Assembly: GCF_003967175.1 (NCBI RefSeq)
Contig: NZ_AP018553.1
Span: forward strand, 558,001 to 622,000
Direction of reading: 5' to 3'
DNA length: 64,000 nucleotides
DNA from: Sulfodiicoccus acidiphilus
Lineage (GTDB): Archaea > Thermoproteota > Thermoprotei_A > Sulfolobales > Sulfolobaceae
The position numbers and the translations under genes are program-made. The notes under the pieces are model-generated. The model was not told the DNA's origin and made no database searches. It saw only the letters and a list, made by a program, of their open reading frames with translations. Positions within the stretch are counted from its first letter, which is position 1. Every line of letters begins with the position of its first letter. Positions 55,505-64,000 of this stretch are shown here, one piece after another.

Positions 55505-57481
55505 ATGCTAGAGAAGCTCTTTCGGCCCTCCAGCGTGGCGGTGGTGGGGGCTTCTAGAAATAGGGACAAGGTAGGTAACATCGTTCTGAGGAACGTTCTA
55601 TCAACTTTTCGGGGGAAGGTGTTCGCAGTGAACGACAAGGCCGACTCGGTGGAGGGTGTTAAGGCAAATAGATCATTGAAGGAAGTGAAGAACGTTGACC
55701 TAGTGGTTGTCGCTGTGCCGAGGACAGTTGTCCCCCAAGTCATGGAGGAGGCGGTCCAGGTCGGAGCGGGCGCAGCAGTAGTAATAACCTCCGGTTTCAG
55801 GGAGACCGACGAAGAGGGGGCCAGACTGGAGAACGAACTCGTATCCATAGCTAGAAAGGGCGATGTGAGAGTGCTGGGGCCCAACACTTTGGGCTTGGTA
55901 ACACCCGCAATGAACGCGACTTTCGCCTTCGCGGATGTCCTAAGAGGAAATGTGGCGGTCGTCGCTCAGAGCGGGGGTATCGGGGTTTACATGTTGAATT
56001 GGGCTCAGAGAACTAGGACCGGACTTAGCTATTTCGTTAGCCTCGGAAATCAGGCAGACGTCAGCGAGACTGACGTGTTTCAGTTCCTCGCTGAGGACCT
56101 CGAAACCAGGGCGATCTTCTCCTACCTTGAGGGTGTGGCGGATGGAAGCAGGTTCTTGGACGTGGTTCCAGACGTAGCGAAGAGGAAACCCTTAGTGTTC
56201 CTGAAGGGAGGGACAGGGAAGGGAGGAGCTGAGGCCGCTAAAACTCACACTGGGAGCGTAGCAGGCTCTGGTGAGCTCTTTAGGGCTGCGGTGAGGACAG
56301 TGGGCGGAATACAGGTGGATGGGTTGGAAGACATGTTGAACCTAGCTAAGGTCCTCACAGCCGATGAACCCATAAGGCCGGACGTCCTAGTTGTGACTAA
56401 TTCAGGGGGACATGGCGTGCTCACTGCCGACTCCATAGAGTCCTCAGGACTGAAGATGGTCACTCTGACTCCAGGGGCTAACGAGGAGTTGAAGAAGGTG
56501 CTCCCCCCTCAGAGCCTCCCCAAGAACCCTCTTGATCTCTCCGGAGACGCGGACAGCGAGAGGTACAGGAGGGCACTGCAGATTGTCCAGGACCTCGACT
56601 GCACTAAACTGGTAATTGTGCAGTCCTTGCCGATGGTCAGCTGCAGCGAGGTCGCTAGGGTGGCGCTGGAGTTCAAGGGAAAGGGAGTAGTGACTGTAGT
56701 CATGGGACTAGACGAGGACGCGGCCTCGAGAACCCTCGAGTTGGCTAGGATGCCCGCGTTCAGGTTCCCTGAGGACGCTGTCAAGGCTATCAGCTACGTC
56801 CTGAAGAGGAGACCTCCTCAAAGGAAGATCAGGGTCCCACAACCACTAGAGGAGGCGCGAGAGTTAGTTGAGGGTAGAAAGTACCTACCGGACTACGTGG
56901 CGATGAAACTGATGGAACTCTACGGCGTGAGGACCCCAAGGTGGGCGGTGGTGGAGGACCCCTCTCAACTCAACGAGGCTGCAACGAAAGTGGGATTCCC
57001 CCTAGTTGTGAAGGCGTCCACTGACGAACCAATACACAAGACCGAAGTAGGAGGGGTGGTGATGAACGTGGAGCGTGACTCGTTGGAGCAGGCATACAAG
57101 CTAGTGTCCTCTAAGTTCAAGAGAGTCCTTCTACAGAGACAGTTGCACGGGGTGGAGGTGTTCGTAGGTGGTCTGAGGGACCCGGCATTCGGTCACGCCG
57201 TAGTTGTGGGAATTGGTGGGGTCCACGTCGAGGTAATAAAGAGCCTAAGCTACGCCCTTTCCCCCGTCTCGGAGGACGAGGCACTAGAAGTCATGTCCGA
57301 AAGCAAGGTGACTCAATTACTGACGGCGAGGAACAGGAACTACGACCTAGGCTCTGTGGCTAGGACGATATCGACCATATCCAGATTGATAGTGGATCTC
57401 AACGTTAGGGAAATGGACGTTAACCCCTTAATGGTGAACGAGGAAGGGGCCTACGCCGTGGACGTCAGGATTGAACTGTGA
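55505..57481 (+). CDS. ADP-forming acyl-CoA synthetase, alpha-beta fusion
   Basis: 658-aa NDP-forming acetate/acyl-CoA ligase. CoA-binding domain from 5 (SVAVVGASRNRDKVG), ligase-CoA region with the phospho-His in AKTHTGSVAG (about 243-252), then a linker near 440 and an ATP-grasp domain (VKASTDEPIHKTEVGGV, about 500-516; DVNPLMVN near 640). Converts acyl-CoA + ADP + Pi to acid + ATP, or the reverse. In Sulfolobales relatives activate short acids such as hydroxypropionate or hydroxybutyrate for carbon fixation, so a catabolic or anabolic role is open. Ends with a 17-bp overlap with a convergent gene. Confidence 0.8.
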   Translation: MLEKLFRPSSVAVVGASRNRDKVGNIVLRNVLSTFRGKVFAVNDKADSVEGVKANRSLKEVKNVDLVVVAVPRTVVPQVMEEAVQVGAGAAVVITSGFRETDEEGARLENELVSIARKGDVRVLGPNTLGLVTPAMNATFAFADVLRGNVAVVAQSGGIGVYMLNWAQRTRTGLSYFVSLGNQADVSETDVFQFLAEDLETRAIFSYLEGVADGSRFLDVVPDVAKRKPLVFLKGGTGKGGAEAAKTHTGSVAGSGELFRAAVRTVGGIQVDGLEDMLNLAKVLTADEPIRPDVLVVTNSGGHGVLTADSIESSGLKMVTLTPGANEELKKVLPPQSLPKNPLDLSGDADSERYRRALQIVQDLDCTKLVIVQSLPMVSCSEVARVALEFKGKGVVTVVMGLDEDAASRTLELARMPAFRFPEDAVKAISYVLKRRPPQRKIRVPQPLEEARELVEGRKYLPDYVAMKLMELYGVRTPRWAVVEDPSQLNEAATKVGFPLVVKASTDEPIHKTEVGGVVMNVERDSLEQAYKLVSSKFKRVLLQRQLHGVEVFVGGLRDPAFGHAVVVGIGGVHVEVIKSLSYALSPVSEDEALEVMSESKVTQLLTARNRNYDLGSVARTISTISRLIVDLNVREMDVNPLMVNEEGAYAVDVRIEL

Positions 57482-57992
57482 GGAGCCTCTGATAGTCGAG
57501 GTCAATGACCTTCGGGGCTACCATGTGAGATGAAGCTGAGGCTCTAGCCCGCAACTCCCTCAGCACCTCCCTCCACGCTCCTCGAGGATACTCGCTCCGT
57601 AAGGGGACCTTCAACTTCCTGTTCAAGTCCTTGACGAAGTATATGCAGGTGGGTAATAACTTGCAGTCCTCACAGCTAGATCCTCCCAACCTGACGTACC
57701 TCAACTTATCGCCCTCCACCCACAGGACTCCATCCGTGAGCTTGACTCCATCCTCTCCCCTGAACGGGAGGACCAGGTTACCTCTCACTCTCCCCTCTTG
57801 GTTGATCAGTCCAGAGGACCTTAGCCAGTCCAAGATATAGTAATAGTAACTCTTACTTATCCCCTGATCCCTCCCTCCTGCTAAGGTTTTCAAGTAGAGC
57901 TCTCCACCCACCCTGCTGAACCTGTTCTCCTCGAGAAGAACTGTTCCCTCCTGAACCTCCCTCTTCAACTCCTCCTCCCTGAGTTCACACAT
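57465..57992 (-). CDS. Cys-cluster protein downstream of ahbC, function unknown
   Basis: 175-aa protein. A predicted winged-helix-like middle (SYYYYILDWLRSSGLINQEGRV, about 48-69) precedes a possible metal site SCEDCKLLPTC (about 105-115), then a basic C-terminal third. ATG 57992 is 26 bp downstream of the AhbC stop, so it is the third gene of the ahbD-ahbC operon. A haem-precursor or iron-responsive function would fit the context but no known AhbA/AhbB (Lrp-like) signature is present. Confidence 0.5.
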   Translation of the reverse strand: MCELREEELKREVQEGTVLLEENRFSRVGGELYLKTLAGGRDQGISKSYYYYILDWLRSSGLINQEGRVRGNLVLPFRGEDGVKLTDGVLWVEGDKLRYVRLGGSSCEDCKLLPTCIYFVKDLNRKLKVPLRSEYPRGAWREVLRELRARASASSHMVAPKVIDLDYQRLLTVQS

Positions 57993-58017
57993 AGGTTAAA
58001 TTTAGAGAAACTTCCCT

Positions 58018-59181
58018 TTAGCCGTTGTGTGGGTTAACGTGTGAAGTTGTATACTCCTGTACACTTATGGGATGTCTAGATAGAGCTTCTTGGAGATAAC
58101 AGGAGGGATCTTTGGCCCAGAGGTCCCCAGTCACGGCCAGAGCCCTCCCCCTCAAGCCTCCATTGCAGACTGGGAAGAAGGGACAGGAGGAACACTCAAC
58201 ATACCTCCTCCTTTCCCTGAGCTTTTCGACAAGTGGAGCAGGCCCATCCCACAGTTCCTTCAGGTGTGGCCCGACCCCTATGGGTACTGGAGTGAACTGA
58301 TCAGGATAGACCACTCCCTCAGGAGAAATGTAAGCTACCCTCTCCCCAGACCGGTTGCCGCCGTTGGCTCTGAGCAGATTCAACAGCTCAGGTTTCCCCG
58401 TGATTAAGTACGCCAGAATGCCGTCGACTGGGTTGTCCGCCGTCAATAGCTCGTAGTTGACTCCCTTGGCCTTGTCGAGGAGGTGCTCGACTACGTTCAA
58501 CCTCGTCGAGTTATCGACATCCAGGGCCCTTTCTGCCCTCCCGACGTAGGCTAGGTGATAGAAGCATATCCTGTCCAATCTTTCCCTCTCTACAGTGTTC
58601 AACGCCTCGTCTACGTACCACCAGTTGAGGGCCGTGATGGTGAATCGCAGTCCCACCTTGAGGCCGAGGGATTTGGCGAACCTGGCACCCTCAAGTGCCT
58701 TACGATGGGCCCCCTTCAATCCCCTCAGCTCATCGTGCACCTGAGGGGGTCCGTCCAGACTCACACCCACATAGTTGACGTATTCAGCCAAAGGTGGGAG
58801 GGAAGTACGTAGAACCGTGCCGTTAGTGGAGATCTCGACACTTATTCCTCTATCTTGCGCATGTCTCGCGATCTCCCTCACTTCCCTCATCATGAGGGGT
58901 TCTCCCCCGGTGAGTACGATGTGTCTAACTCCCATAGATCCCGCCTCCTCGACCGTTCGGAGCCAGAAGTCCAATGGTAGGTCTATGAACTTAGCTCCCC
59001 CAGAATTGGAGTAGCAGTGAAGGCAATTCAGGTTGCAGTTTCTTGTTAGTCCTAGGATCAGGACGGCTGGATACTTCCTCTCACTAGTAGGGAACCTGAC
59101 CGAGTCTCCCCTTTCGTTCCTCCCTCCCATAAGCCTCGAGAGACTTATCAAGATCTCATCCTCGCTGGAACGTAGAGACAT
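58018..59181 (-). CDS. ahbC: AhbC, Fe-coproporphyrin III synthase (radical SAM)
   Basis: 387-aa radical SAM enzyme. CX3CX2C cluster at 49-56 (NCNLNCLHCYSNSGG); AhbC-typical segments GLKVGLRFTIT, YHLAYVGRAERA, NGGNRSG and PDQF; C-terminal second cluster CSSCPFFPVCNGG with GRALAVTGDLWAKDPSCYL. AhbC removes the two acetate side chains from 12,18-didecarboxysirohaem in the archaeal alternative haem route. ATG 59181 overlaps the ahbD stop by 34 nt. The location next to four cytochrome b-type genes suits haem supply. Confidence 0.8.
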   Translation of the reverse strand: MSLRSSEDEILISLSRLMGGRNERGDSVRFPTSERKYPAVLILGLTRNCNLNCLHCYSNSGGAKFIDLPLDFWLRTVEEAGSMGVRHIVLTGGEPLMMREVREIARHAQDRGISVEISTNGTVLRTSLPPLAEYVNYVGVSLDGPPQVHDELRGLKGAHRKALEGARFAKSLGLKVGLRFTITALNWWYVDEALNTVERERLDRICFYHLAYVGRAERALDVDNSTRLNVVEHLLDKAKGVNYELLTADNPVDGILAYLITGKPELLNLLRANGGNRSGERVAYISPEGVVYPDQFTPVPIGVGPHLKELWDGPAPLVEKLRERRRYVECSSCPFFPVCNGGLRGRALAVTGDLWAKDPSCYLQEALSRHPISVQEYTTSHVNPHNG

Positions 59182-60203
59182 AGGGGGTCTTCCTCTAGGT
59201 AGTCTCCGGTGGCAGCGTAGGCCCTAGCCCTGCACCCTCCACACACTGTACGGTACTCACAGACTCCACACTTCCCCCTCAAGTTGGACGGTTCCCTAAG
59301 GACTGCGAAGAGCGGCGATTCCCTATATATCTCGCTGAACTTCCTGTCCCTCACATTCCCAGCAGGAACGGGTAGGAAGCCGCACGGGTACACAGTACCG
59401 TCGTACCCCACAAACGCATAACCGTTGCCGGCCATGCATCCCCTCGCTCCCTCTACACTCCTCCTCCCGTACCTGAGGTCGGGGGGAATTGGCCTAACCC
59501 CTTGCTCGTTGGCGAGTCTAACTAGGTATGGAGCGCACGTCATCCTGACGTTTATCCCTTCCTTCATTCTCCACCTCAAAACTGTCCCCATCACCTCCTC
59601 CGCTTCCTTGGGAGAGATCGCCATCCCCGGAGTAGCCCTCCCCACCGGAACTAGCATGAACACGTCCCACGTCTGAGGGTGCATGGAAAGGACTGTTTCC
59701 TTGAGCTCCCTTAAGTACCTGACGTTGTACCTACTTATGGTGGAGTTCACTTGAAGTGGAACGCCGGCCTCCCTAACGGCTTCCACGGCCTTCCTAGCAA
59801 GCTGGAAAGCTCCTGGAACTCCCCTGAAGTAATCGTGGACCTCCTCTGGTCCGTCCACGCTCACTGAGACGGCCGAGACGCCGGCCTCCCTGAACTTCTT
59901 AGCAACGTCGTAAGTTAGACGGCTACCGCTTGGTGAGACGGCCGTCCTGAGTTTCTTCGAGGAGTACGAAAGGACTTCGAATAGGTCGTCTCTCTTTAGG
60001 GCGTCTCCTCCGCTCACTACGAACAGCTTCACCCCCATTAGGGCTATGTCGTCAACGAGAGACAGCACCTCCTCGGTTCTAAGCTCGTTCGGCAACCTCT
60101 GTGGAATCGCCAGTGCCCTGCAATGTCTACACGCGAAGTCGCACGCCTTAGTGCTCTCCCACACCACTGCCGAGGGCGAGACGTCAACTTCCATGCAGTA
60201 CAT
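59148..60203 (-). CDS. ahbD: AhbD, haem b synthase (radical SAM)
   Basis: 351-aa radical SAM enzyme. Cluster ACDFACRHC with Cys 21, 25, 28; SGGDALKRDDLF; substrate-side VSVDGPEEVHDYFRGVPGAF; MLVPVGRAT; C-terminal auxiliary cluster GKCGVCEYRTVCGGCRARAYAATGDYLEEDPLC. This order is that of AhbD, which oxidatively decarboxylates two propionates of Fe-coproporphyrin III to vinyls giving haem b. ATG 60203; first gene of the minus-strand operon, divergent from cbsA over a 112-bp gap. Confidence 0.8.
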   Translation of the reverse strand: MYCMEVDVSPSAVVWESTKACDFACRHCRALAIPQRLPNELRTEEVLSLVDDIALMGVKLFVVSGGDALKRDDLFEVLSYSSKKLRTAVSPSGSRLTYDVAKKFREAGVSAVSVSVDGPEEVHDYFRGVPGAFQLARKAVEAVREAGVPLQVNSTISRYNVRYLRELKETVLSMHPQTWDVFMLVPVGRATPGMAISPKEAEEVMGTVLRWRMKEGINVRMTCAPYLVRLANEQGVRPIPPDLRYGRRSVEGARGCMAGNGYAFVGYDGTVYPCGFLPVPAGNVRDRKFSEIYRESPLFAVLREPSNLRGKCGVCEYRTVCGGCRARAYAATGDYLEEDPLCLYVPARMRS

Positions 60204-60315
60204 GGAAGTCTCCTGGACGAAATCGTTTTAGCGTTAGAAGAAGAGGAAAACTGTCCCTCCCAGTCCAACCCATTAATAATATAACCGTGTTGGTGGAAAC
60301 AAATCCTCGATTAGT
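60204..60315. promoter_or_regulatory. Divergent ahbD / cbsA promoter region
   Basis: 112 bp between haem-synthesis and cytochrome operons. Plus-strand TATA: ttaataatataa, 60273-60284; a ggtgg ribosome-binding-like element at 60290-60294 precedes ATG 60316. Minus-strand element: a weaker gctaaaacgattt near 60222-60234. Shared control of haem synthesis and cytochromes is likely. Confidence 0.55.
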
Positions 60316-61650
60316 ATGAACAGGCTCACACTACTCGTCGTAATGGTTGCCCTAGCCCTATCCTTCACGGCCGTGCTCGTGGGGGTTCCATTGGCCCAGA
60401 CCGCTCCTCAGATCACCGCCTACAGAGTCCACGGTTCCCTGAACTTGGGAGATCCCGGATCCGAGTCGTTCTGGAACTCTATACCTTGGACCAACGTTTC
60501 CCTCACGGCCAACCTGAACGGAGTGCCCACCTCAGGTATAACTCCCTACGTTCTAGTGAAGGCAGCTTGGAACGGAACAGATTTAGTGGTGCTAATGAAG
60601 TGGCCGGACGAGAATCCTGCGTTCAACGCGTGGTCTGCAGCGGCGGCCTCGTTGTATCCCCCAGCTTCAGGTCCAGGAGTCTTCAGGATCATGGAGTTGA
60701 CACACGGCGTGACTTACACCCTTGAGAAGAACTACACCGATTATTACACGATAGTGAACGGTACGCAACTGCCCGGTAGGTTAGTCCTCAACTACTCCGG
60801 CGTGGCGGTCTTGCCAGCTCCCAACGACACTCAGATACAGGTACTTGGAAACGGCACGATTCTCCTCTACCACTCCCCAAGGCCCATGGAGTACCTTCTG
60901 GATCAAGATTCCATGTTCTACGGTTACTACGTGAACTCCACGTGGTACTACCCGGACAGGGCGGCAATAATGTGGTACATGGGATCCGAGACTAGCCCCA
61001 TGGATTGTATGAACATAGGAGGCAAGTTCCCAGGACAGGTTTACGACGGGGTCAAAATAACGCAGGCGGGAGGTTCCCTATCAGCGGGACCAGCAAACAT
61101 ATGGATGTGGGTGTCTGGGGCGACTTGGAACTCCTCCCAAGATCCCGCGTTTAAAGTGGGACTCTGGACTAACACTTCTCTCACTGGGTTGAACTACACT
61201 ACTAACCATGGGTTCGCGGTTCCGCTATACACAAATCAAACGAACATGTACGAGGTGGACACTGCAGGAATATGGTACTCTCCAGTAGCTTCCTCCGGAC
61301 TTCAGGGCTCGCTCTTCTACGTTTGGACAGGAGCGTCCTGGAGCAATGGCACCTGGACTGTGGAGTTCGCGAGACCAATGGCGGTCCCCACTTCCCTAGC
61401 CCAGTACGAGCCCAACTTCACCGTCGGGCACAGTTACGACGTAGCTTTCGCCGTATGGCAAGGAAGGGCCGGAGAGACCCTTTTCGACAAGTCAATAACC
61501 TCGAACTTCCTCACTCTATACGTTTCGTCCTCGGCTCCGAGCGTTCCCACTAGCACAGTGACACTGAGCACGACTGACGAAGTCACAATAGTCGGCCTCG
61601 TGGTGGCCCTAGTGGTCCTCGCGCTACTCTACGTGGTGTTCAGGAAATGA
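60316..61650 (+). CDS. cbsA: CbsA, cytochrome b558/566 subunit A
   Basis: 444-aa exported b-type cytochrome. Signal peptide 1-27 (ending PLAQT), an ethylbenzene-dehydrogenase-type haem domain, a Ser/Thr-rich linker ([17 protein letters not shown]) and a C-terminal TM anchor (about 420-441). Many NxS/T sites agree with its known glycosylation in Sulfolobus. It shares [23 protein letters not shown] and [18 protein letters not shown] with the paralogue at 22694. Likely an extracytoplasmic electron acceptor or donor for the SoxL-SoxN complex encoded downstream. Confidence 0.85.
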   Translation: MNRLTLLVVMVALALSFTAVLVGVPLAQTAPQITAYRVHGSLNLGDPGSESFWNSIPWTNVSLTANLNGVPTSGITPYVLVKAAWNGTDLVVLMKWPDENPAFNAWSAAAASLYPPASGPGVFRIMELTHGVTYTLEKNYTDYYTIVNGTQLPGRLVLNYSGVAVLPAPNDTQIQVLGNGTILLYHSPRPMEYLLDQDSMFYGYYVNSTWYYPDRAAIMWYMGSETSPMDCMNIGGKFPGQVYDGVKITQAGGSLSAGPANIWMWVSGATWNSSQDPAFKVGLWTNTSLTGLNYTTNHGFAVPLYTNQTNMYEVDTAGIWYSPVASSGLQGSLFYVWTGASWSNGTWTVEFARPMAVPTSLAQYEPNFTVGHSYDVAFAVWQGRAGETLFDKSITSNFLTLYVSSSAPSVPTSTVTLSTTDEVTIVGLVVALVVLALLYVVFRK

Positions 61651-62615
61651 AGGGGGACTTAGACCTCAGGACGTTACTCGCGGTCCTCTACGTTGGGGCG
61701 GTGTTACAGTTTCTGTTTAGAGAGGCAACCTTCGCTATAATGCCCATTCCCCTGCACATCTACGCTCTGTCCTACCTTGGACTTCTAGGAACTGTGGGAC
61801 TGATGCTGGAGCTAGTGGGCATGGTGGCGCTGCTCGCGGCCCTGTGGAGGAAGCTCTTTCTGGCTGCACCCCTTGCAGCGCTCCTCGTCGTGTCGAGCGT
61901 GCTAGCGTTCGTTTTCCCCCAGTACTACGCCACTGGTCTCTGGACCTGGGTCACGCTTGCATCCGTAACTGCCACAGCGATCCTCGGGCTGGAGGGGGTG
62001 GCGAAGGGTAATGGAAGGAGGCGGGCCGTGCTTCTCCTGACTTTGCCGCTCCTGATCGCGGTGGACGTTGAGGCTTTCTTCCTTTACCTTCACGTCGGAC
62101 TGCTCTACTCCAACTACCCTCTGCTCTTCTTCCTAGCTGCCGCTGGTTCAGCTGCAGCGACGATCCTCTTCGGGAAACCTTGGGGAAGGAGGGCCGCCTT
62201 GTCGTATGGACTAGGTATTGTCGCAGCGTCTACTGTAATGCCGCTTTACCTTCTCGTGACACAGAACAGGTTCATGGAGATCATCATGGACATGACAATA
62301 CCCTCGGCTGTGGGAATAACCCTCAGCGACCCATATAGTTTAGGTCTGGTGATCATTTCCTTCGGTGTAGTTCTTTTCTCAGTGGTGGGTCTCCTGGTGA
62401 AGGGAAGGTACATGGCATCGGCTGGGTTCTTCCTGTTCTTCAGCACAGTCTTCATGGGGATCACTGGGTACCACCTGATGCTCTACGTTATCGCACCTGG
62501 GTTGGGACTGGCAATGGCTGGGTTGGACTCGTTGAACTTGACTGTAAAGGAAAGGACCCAGTCCAACGCTAAACCCTCAATTGCTGTCACGGAAAAGAGA
62601 GAGGTGGGGAGTTGA
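61647..62615 (+). CDS. cbsB: CbsB, membrane partner of cytochrome b558/566
   Basis: 322-aa protein with about nine TM helices; ATG 61647 overlaps the cbsA stop by 4 nt (ATGA). Same position and size as the CbsB-like protein at 24360. No cofactor motif is visible, in line with CbsB, whose role is still unclear. Third-position codon use resembles the other genes of this operon. Confidence 0.75.
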   Translation: MKGDLDLRTLLAVLYVGAVLQFLFREATFAIMPIPLHIYALSYLGLLGTVGLMLELVGMVALLAALWRKLFLAAPLAALLVVSSVLAFVFPQYYATGLWTWVTLASVTATAILGLEGVAKGNGRRRAVLLLTLPLLIAVDVEAFFLYLHVGLLYSNYPLLFFLAAAGSAAATILFGKPWGRRAALSYGLGIVAASTVMPLYLLVTQNRFMEIIMDMTIPSAVGITLSDPYSLGLVIISFGVVLFSVVGLLVKGRYMASAGFFLFFSTVFMGITGYHLMLYVIAPGLGLAMAGLDSLNLTVKERTQSNAKPSIAVTEKREVGS

Positions 62616-62616
62616 A

Positions 62617-63513
62617 GTGAGGAAGTACAACAGGTGGGATTTGTTCTTCGCGAGGGGACTTCAGAGGGTAATGAGGAACCCCAAGACCAAGTTCGACGAG
62701 AGGGAATTCGTCACGAAGGGAAGCGACTACCTATTTAACTACGCGGAGAAGAACGTAGGTACTATAGACGAAGGTAGGAGGAACTTCATGAAGGCGTTAG
62801 CGATAGGTGTAGGTGTAGCGGCAGTGGCCGGACTACTCCCTGGGTTGAGGGTGCTTCCAGCTCCGGGTGTCGGAATTACCAAGTTTCCTAAGGTTCTCCT
62901 GGTCGACTCTTCTGGTTCGCCCTTGAAGGCTTCCACTTTGCCTATCAACGAACCCGTGATCACGATATACCTCTACCCGCTAGCTGACGAACCCAACTTC
63001 CTGCTAAACTTGGGGGACGCCTCCAACAAGCCAGTGCAGGTTCAGCCAACAGAGGTAGTTATTCCACAGACGGGAGAGAAGTACTCCTTCCCTGGTGGAG
63101 TGGGGCCGTCCAAGTCAATAGTCTCCTACAGCGCCATATGCCAGCACTTAGGTTGCGAGCCGCCAGAGATTCACTTCTATCCACCCAGCTACATGAAGTT
63201 GGGTATGCCCGCTCCGGCCGAGTTGACGGCGGAGGCACTCCTCGCGGCGAAGCAAGCTAACGCTCCGGGGGTGATACACTGTGACTGCCACGGCTCAACC
63301 TACGATCCCTACCACGGTGCGTCAGTTCTCACTGGACCTACGCAGAGGCCTCTCCCCTACGTGGAGCTGGAGTGGGACCCAACGACCGACTACCTCTACG
63401 CGGTGGAAGAGGGAGGCGTCCCAGTTTACGGCCACACCTCGGACCTCACTGGCGGAAACCCCCTCAGCGGAGACACTACAACAGTGAGCAAGACCATAAA
63501 TCCGTTCAGCTGA
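62617..63513 (+). CDS. soxL: Rieske iron-sulfur protein (SoxL type)
   Basis: 298-aa Rieske protein with a long cytoplasmic N-terminus, a twin-arginine-like RRNFMK followed by a TM helix (about 58-80), and an exported Rieske domain. Cluster ligands: CQHLGC and CDCHGS, each contributing a Cys and a His. The insert between them (about 35 residues with IHFYPPSYMKLG) is as in SoxL-type proteins. GTG 62617, just after the cbsB stop, with gaggtg upstream, is preferred over an overlapping TTG at 62581. Partner of the cytochrome b encoded next. Confidence 0.85.
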   Translation: MRKYNRWDLFFARGLQRVMRNPKTKFDEREFVTKGSDYLFNYAEKNVGTIDEGRRNFMKALAIGVGVAAVAGLLPGLRVLPAPGVGITKFPKVLLVDSSGSPLKASTLPINEPVITIYLYPLADEPNFLLNLGDASNKPVQVQPTEVVIPQTGEKYSFPGGVGPSKSIVSYSAICQHLGCEPPEIHFYPPSYMKLGMPAPAELTAEALLAAKQANAPGVIHCDCHGSTYDPYHGASVLTGPTQRPLPYVELEWDPTTDYLYAVEEGGVPVYGHTSDLTGGNPLSGDTTTVSKTINPFS

Positions 63514-63514
63514 G

Positions 63515-64000
63515 GTGGTAGATACGTCCAACAGGTTCTCAAACTGGCTCAGGGATAGACTCGGACTCGACGAACTACCGTTCTTCAGAACGCCTGACTA
63601 CATGTACAAGGCTAACTATTGGCTGGGGGCCTTAGTAGCGTCGGCCTTCGTTTACGCAGTGGTCTCTGGATTAATTCTCCTCCTCTACTATAACCCAGCC
63701 GATCCCTACGATCAGACACAATACATCATAAACAGCGTCCCATACGGTTCTGTGGTGCTCTTCAGCCACCTCTACGCTGCATATGCTATGATACTCCTGG
63801 CATATGTACACATGTTCAGAAACTATTTCGTGGGAGCTTACAAGGCTCCCAGGGAACTGGTCTGGTTGGCTGGAGTACTCCTGCTGGTCTTGACCATGGG
63901 GGCCTCCTTCGTCGGTTACAGTCTTGTAGGGGACGTGCTGGGGGTAGACGCTGTAGGAGTAGGGGAAGGCATACTAGGAAGTTTCCCGGGTGGATCGGTG
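63515..64000 (+). CDS. soxN: Cytochrome b (SoxN type), partial at window end
   Basis: The frame opens at GTG 63515, two bases after the Rieske stop, and runs off the window (162 codons seen). It reads cytochrome b: N-terminal FFRTPDYMYKANYW, helix A, FSHLYAAYAMILLAYVHMFRNYFVGAYKAPRE in helix B with two haem-ligand His, and helix C with TMGASFVGYSLVGD. With the Rieske protein it would form a bc1-like quinol oxidising complex. The missing C-terminus presumably contains the second His pair and Qo PEWY-like motif. Confidence 0.8.
   Translation, partial: MVDTSNRFSNWLRDRLGLDELPFFRTPDYMYKANYWLGALVASAFVYAVVSGLILLLYYNPADPYDQTQYIINSVPYGSVVLFSHLYAAYAMILLAYVHMFRNYFVGAYKAPRELVWLAGVLLLVLTMGASFVGYSLVGDVLGVDAVGVGEGILGSFPGGSV

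Noticed and set aside
1-64000. CRISPR arrays, rRNA, intact insertion-sequence transposase
   Set aside because: No regularly spaced direct repeats, no rRNA-like stretches, and no intact transposase frame were seen.

Overview
The window looks like a chromosomal segment of a thermoacidophilic crenarchaeon of the order Sulfolobales (Metallosphaera/Acidianus/Sulfuracidifex-like). The evidence is two b558/566-type (CbsA/CbsB) gene pairs, a Rieske/cytochrome b pair (SoxL/SoxN type), a Fox/Dox-like haem-copper oxidase cluster, an archaeosine-type GAT-QueC fusion, AhbC/AhbD haem synthesis, AGG/AGA-rich arginine codons, many GTG/TTG starts, and leaderless genes with a TATA box about 26 nt upstream. I ran no database search; every family call rests on motifs read from the sequence.

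Left part (1-15.8 kb): a VapBC pair, an orphan molybdenum hydroxylase large subunit and an MFS carrier, then a surface-filament locus. The filament locus has three DUF1102/TasA/AbpA-like pilin genes (5666-6178 minus, 9016-9531 plus, 15234-15788 plus), a SipW-like signal peptidase I with extra domains, a DUF5305 membrane protein and a GH12 endoglucanase. Pilins 1 and 2 share promoter, signal peptide and N-terminus within a 240-bp inverted repeat that reads as perfect and flanks 2.66 kb. Pilin 3 carries a near-identical 147-nt 5' cassette followed by a 17-proline tract. This looks like a recombining surface-protein family and is the most unusual feature of the window. Large stretches here are gene-poor.

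Respiratory part (15.9-26.1 kb): a divergent oxidase cluster. Minus strand: two small membrane/exported proteins, subunit I, two more membrane proteins, a previously uncalled 51-aa protein, and a 612-aa polytopic protein with paired Cys motifs. Plus strand: a CuA-type subunit II, a small membrane protein, and CbsA- and CbsB-like proteins. A second CbsA-CbsB-Rieske-cytochrome b operon starts at 60316 and runs off the right end. It is divergent from ahbD-ahbC, which make the haem such cytochromes need.

Middle (26-57.5 kb): the archaeosine gene GAT-QueC, a DUF1998 helicase with a flavin/Fe-S protein, a Ni/Co transporter-like gene, a pyruvate oxidase-like enzyme with an NDH-2-like flavoprotein, drug/amino-acid/metabolite transporters, aldehyde dehydrogenase, aldehyde:ferredoxin oxidoreductase, ADP-forming acyl-CoA synthetase, a P-type H+-ATPase, two UspA proteins and two DsrE-family proteins. 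A MinD/ParA-like ATPase is split by a -1 frameshift at a G5 run.

Scattered through the window are at least five 260-315-bp elements that keep both ends of an IS200/IS605 (IS1341-type) transposon but lack tnpB (about 168-475, 12431-12718, 32370-32631, 39992-40304, 41949-42246), one solitary end (14332-14391), and one decayed tnpB with its left end (37436-38254). No intact transposase gene, tRNA, rRNA or CRISPR array was seen.
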